Below are positions 7,991-15,177 of a stretch of 64,000 nucleotides of DNA, piece after piece. This DNA comes from Streptomyces chromofuscus (GTDB taxonomy: Bacteria; Actinomycetota; Actinomycetes; Streptomycetales; Streptomycetaceae). Below the pieces are notes generated by a model, which was not told where the DNA came from, made no database searches, and saw only the letters and a list, made by a program, of their open reading frames with translations. The position numbers and the translations under genes were made by a program. The stretch is from positions 5,831,501 through 5,895,500 of the forward strand of contig NZ_CP063374.1 of NCBI RefSeq assembly GCF_015160875.1, written 5' to 3'. Position 1 is the first letter of the stretch; every line of letters starts with the position of its first letter.

Positions 7991-8956
7991 ATGAAGGGCA
8001 CTGTTGGTGAGCTCGGGGAGTTCGGGCTCATCAGGGAGCTCACCTCCCGTCTCACCACCACCCCGGCGGTGCGGGTCGGACCGGGCGACGACGCCGCGGT
8101 GGTCGCCGCGCCGGACCGACGGGTTGTCGCCAGCACCGACATCCTGCTGGAGGGCCGGCACTTCCGCCGGGACTGGTCCACGGCGTACGACGTCGGGCGC
8201 AAGGCGGCCGCGCAGAACCTCGCGGACATCGCCGCCATGGGCGCCGTGCCGACCGCGCTGCTGCTCGGCCTGGTCGTGCCGGCCGACCTCCCGGTCACCT
8301 GGCCGACCGAGCTGATGGACGGGCTGCGCGACGAGTGCCAGGTGGCGGGCGCGTCCGTGGTCGGCGGTGACGTCGTACGGGGGGACACCATCACGCTGTC
8401 GATCACCGCACTCGGCGATCTGCGCAACCAGGAGCCCGTGACGCGGGCCGGCGCGCAGCCCGGAGACCTCGTCGCGGTGACCGGCTGGCTGGGCTGGTCC
8501 GCGGCCGGCTACGCGGTGCTCTCGCGCGGGTTCCGCTCGCCGCGCGCCTTCGTCGAGGCCCATCGGCGCCCCGAGCCGCCGTACCACGCGGGTCCGGCGG
8601 CGGCGGGGCTGGGTGCCACGGCGATGTGCGACGTCAGCGACGGGCTGATCGCCGACCTCGGGCACATCGCGGAGGCCAGCAAGGTCCGGATAGACGTCCG
8701 TTCCGGCGCGATCGACATCCCCTCGCAGATGCACGACATCGGGCAGGCGGTGGGCGTCGACCCCCTGCAGTGGGTGCTGACCGGGGGAGAGGACCACGCG
8801 ATCGTCGCGACCTTCCCGCCGGACGTGAAGCTGCCCGCCCGCTGGAAGGTGATCGGCGAGGTGCTCAACCCATCGGCGTTGCCCCAGGTGACCGTCGACG
8901 GAGCACCCTGGACCACCAAGGGCGGCTGGGACCACTTCGGAGGCATGGAGTCATGA
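7991..8956 (+). CDS. thiL: Thiamine-monophosphate kinase
   Basis: A 321-residue AIR-synthase-superfamily kinase that phosphorylates thiamine phosphate to thiamine diphosphate. The ATG at 7991 follows a purine-rich AAGGG and gives MKGTVGELGEFGLIREL. Family motifs are GPGDDAAVV (Mg-ATP), STDILLEGRHF, NLADIAAMGA, GGDVVRGD and the C-terminal CDVSDGLIADLGHIAEAS, plus LTGGEDHA. Its stop overlaps the thiD start (ATGA), making a two-gene thiamine operon. Confidence 0.95.
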   Translation: MKGTVGELGEFGLIRELTSRLTTTPAVRVGPGDDAAVVAAPDRRVVASTDILLEGRHFRRDWSTAYDVGRKAAAQNLADIAAMGAVPTALLLGLVVPADLPVTWPTELMDGLRDECQVAGASVVGGDVVRGDTITLSITALGDLRNQEPVTRAGAQPGDLVAVTGWLGWSAAGYAVLSRGFRSPRAFVEAHRRPEPPYHAGPAAAGLGATAMCDVSDGLIADLGHIAEASKVRIDVRSGAIDIPSQMHDIGQAVGVDPLQWVLTGGEDHAIVATFPPDVKLPARWKVIGEVLNPSALPQVTVDGAPWTTKGGWDHFGGMES

Positions 8957-9744
8957 GCGCGCCACCCAGGGTGCTGACCGTCGCCGGGTCCGACTCCGGC
9001 GGGGGCGCGGGCGTCCAGGCCGACCTGAAGACGATGCTCGCGCTCGGCGTACACGGCATGAGCGTGATCACCGCGGTGACCGCGCAGAACTCCCTCGGCG
9101 TGCAGGGCGCCTGGGAGCTGCCCGTGGAGGCCGTGCGGGCCCAGTACCGCAGTGTCGTCGACGACATCGGCGTCCAGGCCGTGAAGACCGGGATGCTGGC
9201 CTCGGCGGAACTGGTCGAGGCAGTGGCCGACTTGATCACCGGGACGGATGCGCCCGCCGTCGTCGACCCGGTGGGCGTCTCCAAGCACGGCGACTCGCTG
9301 TTGGCGCCCTCCGCGCTGGACTCGGTGCGCACGAGGCTGCTGCCGGCCGCGACCGTGGTCACGCCGAACCTGGACGAGGTCGCGCAACTGACCGGGCTGC
9401 GGGTCGAGTCCGAGGACGGGATGCGCGAGGCGGCCGCCGCCCTGCTGGCGTACGGGCCGCGCTGGGTCGTGATCAAGGGCGGCCATCTGCCGGGGGACGC
9501 GGTGGACTTGCTCACCGACGGTTCCGAGGAACACTGGCTGCGCGCCCCCCGCCACGACAACCGGCACACGCACGGGACCGGCTGCACGCTGGCCTCGGCG
9601 ATCGCGTCCGGGCTGGCCAAGGGGCTGACCGTGCCGGAGGCGGTACGGGCGGCGAAGGAGTACGTCACCGGGGCGATCGCGGCCGGGTTCGCGCTGGGCG
9701 GCGGGATCGGGCCCGTCGACCACGGGTGGCGGTTCCGGACCTGA
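8953..9744 (+). CDS. thiD: Hydroxymethylpyrimidine/phosphomethylpyrimidine kinase
   Basis: ThiD, 263 residues, a ribokinase-fold enzyme that phosphorylates HMP and HMP-P in thiamine synthesis. VLTVAGSDSGGGAGVQADLK at the N terminus is the diagnostic glycine-rich substrate loop; VVDPVGVSKHG, VVTPNLDEV and HGTGCTLASAIASG (anion hole and catalytic Cys/Asp region) follow. It begins inside the thiL stop with ATGA coupling. A hairpin terminator shared with the convergent rpmB lies about 30 bp downstream. Confidence 0.95.
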   Translation: MSAPPRVLTVAGSDSGGGAGVQADLKTMLALGVHGMSVITAVTAQNSLGVQGAWELPVEAVRAQYRSVVDDIGVQAVKTGMLASAELVEAVADLITGTDAPAVVDPVGVSKHGDSLLAPSALDSVRTRLLPAATVVTPNLDEVAQLTGLRVESEDGMREAAAALLAYGPRWVVIKGGHLPGDAVDLLTDGSEEHWLRAPRHDNRHTHGTGCTLASAIASGLAKGLTVPEAVRAAKEYVTGAIAAGFALGGGIGPVDHGWRFRT

Positions 9745-9770
9745 GACCTGACACGGACGTCGGGCACGGC

Positions 9771-9801
9771 AAAAAGCCGGTCCACCCAGGGTGGACCGGC
9801 T
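9771..9801 (-). terminator. Terminator of rpmB, possibly bidirectional
   Basis: A perfect 12-bp stem (9775-9786 with 9790-9801) with a 3-base loop ends in AAAAA at 9771-9775, which is a T tract on the minus strand. It therefore terminates rpmB and, without a good T tract in that direction, may also stop thiLD transcripts. Confidence 0.85.
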
Positions 9802-9842
9802 CAGTGCGGCGAACCAGCAGTGGCCGCGCGCTCAGCGGAGCG

Positions 9843-10028
9843 TCAGCGCGAGACCTTGCCGGCCTTGATGCACGAGGTGCAGGCGTTCACGCGCTTCGGC
9901 GTCCCGCCGACCACGGTACGCACACGCTGGATGTTCGGGTTCCAGCGGCGGGACGTACGGCGGTGCGAGTGCGAGATGTTGTTGCCGAAGCCCGGCCCCT
10001 TGCCGCAGACGTCGCAGTTGGCAGCCAC
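9843..10028 (-). CDS. rpmB: Ribosomal protein bL28, zinc-binding type
   Basis: A 61-residue L28 with GTG start: MAANCDVCGKGPGFGNNISH... and KRVNACTSCIKAGKVSR at the end. The CxxC pair at residues 5 and 8 and the pair near residues 50 and 53 make the zinc-ribbon (C+) form. Streptomyces genomes usually also encode a cysteine-free L28 paralogue under zinc control, which is not in this window. The leader contains a 24-bp perfect palindrome 34 bp before the start. Confidence 0.96.
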   Translation of the reverse strand: MAANCDVCGKGPGFGNNISHSHRRTSRRWNPNIQRVRTVVGGTPKRVNACTSCIKAGKVSR

Positions 10029-10061
10029 GGGTCACTCCAAAGACTTCAGATGCACTTACGG

Positions 10062-10085
10062 TTGATCCCGGCATGCCGGGATCAA
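10062..10085. promoter_or_regulatory. Perfect 24-bp palindrome upstream of rpmB
   Basis: Bases 10062-10085 read identically on both strands (TTGATCCCGG, CATG, CCGGGATCAA). The site lies between the start codons of divergent rpmB and the DAK2 gene, in the expected 5' leader of rpmB. It could be a repressor operator or fold as an RNA hairpin. A second related palindrome occurs at 10140-10156. Confidence 0.7.
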
Positions 10086-10139
10086 GATCACAGGCTCTTG
10101 CGAGTGGTCTGCGATCTCAGTGGCGTTGCCAGGGGAATG

Positions 10140-10156
10140 GCCCGATCGGATCGGGC
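10140..10156. promoter_or_regulatory. 17-base palindrome in the rpmB/DAK2 intergenic region
   Basis: GCCCGATC and GATCGGGC flank a central G at 10148, a perfect inverted repeat. It lies just downstream of the proposed rpmB -10 box (minus strand) and shares the GATCSSG core with the palindrome at 10062-10085. Confidence 0.55.
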
Positions 10157-10165
10157 AACCGGAGC

Positions 10166-10194
10166 AGCATACAACGGCTGCGTCCGTACAACGA
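10166..10194 (-). promoter_or_regulatory. Possible rpmB promoter
   Basis: On the minus strand TCGTTG (10194-10189) and TATGCT (10171-10166) are 17 bp apart, about 140 bp ahead of the rpmB start and in the only AT-rich patch of this intergenic region. Inferred from spacing and base content only. Confidence 0.4.
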
Positions 10195-10295
10195 AATTAC
10201 CATGGCCGGTCAGGGCCCCGCCCCCGCCCTCTTCCGGCGGGCACCGGCCCCGGGGCTACGCTGCGTCGAACGTCCAGCAGTCCGAGGAGGCACAG

Positions 10296-12155
10296 GTGGC
10301 GCAGGTGCCGCAGACATTCTTCGATGCTCTCGCGGTGCGCACCTGGTGCGGTCTCGCGCTGGAGGCGCTCGGACGCGCGCGCGAGGAGATCGACGCGATC
10401 AACGTGTACCCGGTCGCGGACGGGGACACGGGCACGAACCTGTACCTGACCGTCGAGTCGGCGGCGGCCTCCGTCGAGGCGGTCTTCGCCGCCCACGAGG
10501 TCGACGCGTCCAGCCCCGGGCGTCCCTCGCCGGCCGAGGCCGTGCGGGCGATGGCCCACGGGGCGCTGATCGGGGCACGGGGCAACTCCGGGACGATCCT
10601 GGCGCAGCTGCTGCGCGGCATGGCGCAGGTCCTCACCGCCGAGGATGAGGACGCTCACACCGACGGAGCGGGCCTGCGGCTCGCGCTGCGCCGCGCGGCG
10701 GACGCCGCCCGCCAGGCCGTGGCGCGTCCCGTGGAGGGCACGGTCCTGTCGGTCGCCTCGGCCGCCGCCGACGCGGCCGACGGGGCCGAGGGCGACTGCG
10801 GGACGGTCGCGCGCGCCGCCTACGAAGGGGCACGGGCGGCGCTCGCCGCGACCCCGGCACAGCTGGCCGTCCTGAAGCGTGCCGGGGTGGTCGACGCCGG
10901 GGGGTGGGGCCTGGTGGTGGTGCTGGCGGCACTGGTGGAGACGCTCACGGGGGAGACGCCGGGGGCGGCTGCGGCCGACGCACGGCACGCACGCGTGCGG
11001 GCGCCGCACGCCGGGGAGGGCGCGGACGGCGCGACCCCTTGCGGCGACGGCGCGAGGCGGGGCGTGGACGGCGCGGCGTGGGCAGTGGACGGCGCGGCGT
11101 CTGGCGGGGACGGCGCTGGGCAGGGCGTGGACCGCGCGAGGCCGGCTGCGGACGGCTCTGCGCGTTTCGCGGACGGTGCCACGCAGGACCCCGACGGTGC
11201 GACGCGCTGCGCGGACGGCGTCGAGGACGGCGGCCCGGCCTACGAGGTGATCTATCTCCTGGAGGCCGAGGACCTCGCCGTGGCCCGGCTGCGGGAGCGG
11301 CTCGACGCCCTCGGGGACTCGCTCGTGGTGGTCGGCGGCGACGGGCTGTGGAACGTGCATGTCCACGTGAACGACGCCGGCGCCGCCGTGGAGGCGGGCG
11401 TCGAGGCCGGACGGCCGTACCGGATCAGGATCACGCACTTCGGTGCCGGCGACGTGCACACGGTACGCGGGGACGGGCGCCCCGTGGAACGCCTCCAGCG
11501 GGCCGTGGTGGCCGTCGTGCCCGGTGAGGGGCTGGCCGGGCTGTACGCCGAGGCGGGCGCCCTGACCGTGCTGGCGCGTCCGGGGGAGCCGCCCGCGAGC
11601 GGGGAGCTCGTCGAGGCGCTGCGGCGGGCCCACGCGCACGAGGTCGTCCTGCTGCCCAACGACCCCGACCTGCGGCACACCGCCGCCGCGGCGGTCGAGC
11701 AGGTCCGTGCGGAGGGCATCCGGGTGTCCCTGATCCCCACCCGCTCCGCGGTCCAGGGCATCGCCGCGCTCGCCGTGCACGAGCCCGAGCGCCGCTTCGA
11801 CGAGGACGTCGTCTCCATGACCTCGGCGGCGGGCGCGACGCGCTGCGGCGAGGTCGCCCTCGCCGAACGCCAGGCCTGGACCATGGCCGGCATCTGCCAG
11901 GCCGGTGACGTCCTCGGGCTCATCGACGGGGACGTGGCCGTGATCGGGACGGACGTCACGTCCGTCGCCGGGACCGTGCTGGACCGGATGCTCGCGGGCG
12001 GAGGGGAGCTGGTGACCCTCGTGCTCGGCGACGAGGCGCCGGAGTCCGTCGCCGAGCACATGGAGGCCAGGGTGCGGGAGGCCTACCTCGCCGTCGACAC
12101 GGTGGTGTACCGGGGCGGGCGGCAGGGGGCGTTGCTGCTCATCGGCGTGGAGTGA
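10296..12155 (+). CDS. DAK2/FakA-like protein (DhaL domain plus DegV-like region)
   Basis: A 619-residue protein in the YloV/FakA family. The N terminus has the DhaL kinase motifs INVYPVADGDTGTNL (metal-binding aspartates 42 and 44) and LIGARGNSGTILAQLLRG; the C-terminal half carries the FakA-type region with HVHVNDAGAAVEAG and VVAVVPGEGLAGLY. FakA phosphorylates fatty acids bound to FakB in Firmicutes; the actinobacterial role is less certain. The GTG at 10296 has GAGGAG in front. Residues ~238-315 are a low-complexity insert of repeated xDGA units that interrupts the normal linker. In many Gram-positive genomes this gene adjoins recG; here two minus-strand genes intervene. Confidence 0.88.
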   Translation: MAQVPQTFFDALAVRTWCGLALEALGRAREEIDAINVYPVADGDTGTNLYLTVESAAASVEAVFAAHEVDASSPGRPSPAEAVRAMAHGALIGARGNSGTILAQLLRGMAQVLTAEDEDAHTDGAGLRLALRRAADAARQAVARPVEGTVLSVASAAADAADGAEGDCGTVARAAYEGARAALAATPAQLAVLKRAGVVDAGGWGLVVVLAALVETLTGETPGAAAADARHARVRAPHAGEGADGATPCGDGARRGVDGAAWAVDGAASGGDGAGQGVDRARPAADGSARFADGATQDPDGATRCADGVEDGGPAYEVIYLLEAEDLAVARLRERLDALGDSLVVVGGDGLWNVHVHVNDAGAAVEAGVEAGRPYRIRITHFGAGDVHTVRGDGRPVERLQRAVVAVVPGEGLAGLYAEAGALTVLARPGEPPASGELVEALRRAHAHEVVLLPNDPDLRHTAAAAVEQVRAEGIRVSLIPTRSAVQGIAALAVHEPERRFDEDVVSMTSAAGATRCGEVALAERQAWTMAGICQAGDVLGLIDGDVAVIGTDVTSVAGTVLDRMLAGGGELVTLVLGDEAPESVAEHMEARVREAYLAVDTVVYRGGRQGALLLIGVE

Positions 12156-12174
12156 GCGGGAACGGCGCCGATTC

Positions 12175-15100
12175 TCAGCAGTCCTCCTCTTCCCGTCCCT
12201 CCCGCACCATCCGCAGCATCTGCTCGGCCTCGGCCCGCCGCTCCCGCGCGGCGGCGTCGTCCTCGGTCGCGTCGGCGTACTCCTGAAGCACCGCACGCGC
12301 GCGTGCGGCCGCCTCGGTGCTGCGGCCCAGGTCGGCCGCCAGCCACCCCGCGGCGAGTTCCGCGCCGGTGCGGGCGTGCCGGGCGTCGGCCCCGAGGGAG
12401 GCGAACACGGAGACGGCCTCCTCCACCTCGGTCAGCGCCTCCTCGAAGGTGGCCCGGATCGAGCCGTCCTCGGCGTCCTCGGCCGACGAGCGGGCGAGCA
12501 GGTCGCCGAACTGGCGGTGCGTGTGTCCCAGTTCCGCGGTGAGCCGTTCCCGCGACTCCTCGTCGGCCGCGGTGTTCAGGGCGCTGACGCACGCGTGGAC
12601 GGCGTCCGCCATCAACTGCCGCGCGGCCTCCGTGCCGTCGTCGGTGCGCAGCGCCAGCCACGCGCGGGCACGCAGGGCGCGGACGAGGCCGTGGACGTTG
12701 CCCAGGGAGCGCCACAGCTCGCCCGCACGCGCGTACGCCCGGTCCGCCTCCGTCGGCAGCCCTGCCTGCCCCAGGGACTCGGCGGCGAGGTGGGCGAGGG
12801 TGGCGTGGTCGTGCTGCTCGGGCCAGTGCCGGGCGATCTCGGCGGCCTGCAGACGGCGTTCGGCCGCGGCGCGGTGCTCGCCGAGCTCGCTGAGGCAGTC
12901 GCCGAGCCACCACTGGGTCTGGACGATCGCGCCGTCGCCGTGGGTTTCGGCGCTCAGGTCGGGCAGCGCCGACTCCAGCACCTCCGCGGCCTCGGCCCAC
13001 CGCCCCTGCCGCAGCAGGAACCCGCCGAGCAGATGCCGCGCCCACACGCCGAAGGTCGGGCCCTCGCCCGCCTCGTCGGCCCAGTGGGCGGCGTCCAGGG
13101 CGTGCTCGGCGGCCTCCGCGGACTCGCCCCGGCCGCCGAGGACCTCGGCCAACTGAAGGTGCAGCTGGGCCCGCCCGGTGGCCTCCAGATGCGGTCCGCC
13201 GTGCTCCAGGGCCGCCTTCAGCGCCCGCTCGGCCTCCGCGGAGTCTCCGAGGTGCTGGGCGAGGCCGGCCAGCCGCGCCTCGTACTCCACCGCGAACCAC
13301 GGCAGGCCCGCGTCGACGTACGCCGCCGCGGCTCGCGCGAACAGGTCCGCGGCCTTCTCGACGTCCCCGTGGTGCACGGCCAGCTCGGCGAGCATCGCGC
13401 GTGCCTCGGCCGCCCGTGAGGCGAGCCGGACGTCGTCCCCGGTGCGGCCCCCGACGAGCGCCAGGACCTCCCGCACAGCGGCCTCGGCCTCCGCCGGCGC
13501 GGTCTCCGGCGAGGCGCCGTCGGCGTCCGGGTCGCCGGCCTCGTGCACCCGCCGCATCAGGATCCGTGCCCGGCCCATGAGCACCGACGCGGTCTGTCGT
13601 ACGCCGGTGCCGTCCTCGGCGTAGAGCGCCAAAACCTCGTCGTAGGGCCCGGCGACCGCCTCGACGGCCTCGTTCACGTGACCGCCGAGTGCGCGGACGT
13701 ACGCCGCACGCGCGCGTGCCGCCAGGGCCTCGCCCGGGTCGCCCGCCTCGGCGTACAGCTCGGCGGCGCGTTCGAAGAGCTCGGCGCCCGCGGGGCCCAG
13801 GTCCATCGCCTCGTGGTCGGCGATCTCCGCGCGGTCACGGGCGTCCAGCTCGGCGCCCTCCGCGGCCCGCGCGACGGCCGCCCAGGCCTCGACGGCGTTC
13901 GGCCGCAGGGTGTCCGACAGGCGACGCGCCTCGGCCAGCAGCGCGGCCAGGTCGGGCTCCGGTCCGGTCGCGGCGGACGGGGAGGCGGCCAGGTCCGTTC
14001 CCGTCGCGGCGGACGCGGGCGTCACGGCGGCCGGGGCGACCGGACGCCCGGTGCGCCCGAGCCGTTCCGAGCGCACTCCCAGGGGGAGCCGCTCCACCAG
14101 CGGACGCTGCGCCATGCGCGCGGTCACCCGTTCGCTGACGTGCCGCGTGCCGTTGCGCCGGTCGAACCGCGCCGCCAGGGCGAGGGCCTGCCCGCGCGCG
14201 TGGGCGCCGAGTTCGCGCGCGGTCCACGTCCGGCCCGCCGGGCCCGGCACCGACTGGTCGCCGAGGCCCAGCTCGGTCAGCCGGTCCATGAGCAGGGTCA
14301 CCGTGCTCATGAAGTCCATCTGGCTGCGCGGGTGCCCGGTGTCGGTGAAGTACGCCGGCCGCTCGGCCAGCAGCTCTAGACCGCGCGCCTCGTTGCCGGT
14401 GAGCGCGCAGAACTCGACGTGGTCCGCGTAGGCGCCGCGCATGCTCTCCATGGCCCGCACGAGCCGGAAGCCCCGCAGATGGTGGGCGCGCGCCTGGTCG
14501 GTGCGGCCCAGCCGCAGCAGGGGCGCCAGGGAGGACGCCAGGACGGTGTGCGGCTCGTGGGCGCACGCGTACTCCCCGTCCAGGACCGGCGCCCACAGTG
14601 CGAGGGCCTCGGCGTCCCGGCCGCGCTGGGCCTGCCACCGGCCCTGCCCGTGCAGTTCGCACGCGTGGCAGTCGGCCATGCGGTCCCGGTCGGCCGCCAG
14701 CCACGCCGCGTACGCCCGCTCCGCCCGCTCCAGGTCCCCTATGTGCGCGGCCACGCTGAACTCGGCGCTGCGCACGGCCCGTTCGGAGTGCCCGGCGAGG
14801 CGGTAGCGGTGCTCCATCTCGCCCAGCCACTTCTCGATGGAGGCCAGCGGGATGTGCGGCTGGTCCAGCATCCCGGCCGACATCCACTTGAAGACCCAGT
14901 GCAGCGAGTGCGCCTCGTACTCGTCGAAGTCCTCGGGGTGCTCATCCCACATGCGCAGCAGGCGCGCGAAGGGGACGAACATCTTGTCCTTCTCGGAGCT
15001 GTAGTTGTAGACCTTGAGCTGGTGTCCGAGCGCCTCGATCACGGCGAGCGGGATGTCCAGCCGCTCGGCCTGGGCGAGCAACTGCTCCGCGCGCGCGTTG

Positions 15101-15177
15101 CGGGCGGGTCCCTCCGGCTGCTCGGAGTTCTCCGCCATCGCCCGGCGCAGCGCGTCGAAGTCCGTGATCTCACTCAT
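12175..15177 (-). CDS. Large tetratricopeptide-repeat protein coupled to HSP90-like gene
   Basis: A 1000-residue soluble protein beginning MSEITDFDALRRAMAENSEQ. It is composed almost entirely of helical repeats of TPR type, for example the AALEHGGPHLEATGRAQLHL region and AEAAEVLESALPDLS, with an Ala/Pro-rich linker near residues 360-400. There is no signal peptide, membrane segment or catalytic motif. The start is ATGA-overlapped with the stop of the upstream HSP90-like gene, so the two should be made together. By analogy with TPR co-chaperones it may be a client or partner adaptor; that is inference. Confidence 0.85.
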   Translation of the reverse strand: MSEITDFDALRRAMAENSEQPEGPARNARAEQLLAQAERLDIPLAVIEALGHQLKVYNYSSEKDKMFVPFARLLRMWDEHPEDFDEYEAHSLHWVFKWMSAGMLDQPHIPLASIEKWLGEMEHRYRLAGHSERAVRSAEFSVAAHIGDLERAERAYAAWLAADRDRMADCHACELHGQGRWQAQRGRDAEALALWAPVLDGEYACAHEPHTVLASSLAPLLRLGRTDQARAHHLRGFRLVRAMESMRGAYADHVEFCALTGNEARGLELLAERPAYFTDTGHPRSQMDFMSTVTLLMDRLTELGLGDQSVPGPAGRTWTARELGAHARGQALALAARFDRRNGTRHVSERVTARMAQRPLVERLPLGVRSERLGRTGRPVAPAAVTPASAATGTDLAASPSAATGPEPDLAALLAEARRLSDTLRPNAVEAWAAVARAAEGAELDARDRAEIADHEAMDLGPAGAELFERAAELYAEAGDPGEALAARARAAYVRALGGHVNEAVEAVAGPYDEVLALYAEDGTGVRQTASVLMGRARILMRRVHEAGDPDADGASPETAPAEAEAAVREVLALVGGRTGDDVRLASRAAEARAMLAELAVHHGDVEKAADLFARAAAAYVDAGLPWFAVEYEARLAGLAQHLGDSAEAERALKAALEHGGPHLEATGRAQLHLQLAEVLGGRGESAEAAEHALDAAHWADEAGEGPTFGVWARHLLGGFLLRQGRWAEAAEVLESALPDLSAETHGDGAIVQTQWWLGDCLSELGEHRAAAERRLQAAEIARHWPEQHDHATLAHLAAESLGQAGLPTEADRAYARAGELWRSLGNVHGLVRALRARAWLALRTDDGTEAARQLMADAVHACVSALNTAADEESRERLTAELGHTHRQFGDLLARSSAEDAEDGSIRATFEEALTEVEEAVSVFASLGADARHARTGAELAAGWLAADLGRSTEAAARARAVLQEYADATEDDAAARERRAEAEQMLRMVREGREEEDC

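Noticed and set aside
10197..12296. Minus-strand frame opposite the DAK2 gene
   Set aside because: Antisense shadow of a real gene; composition is Arg/Gly/His-rich without any domain.
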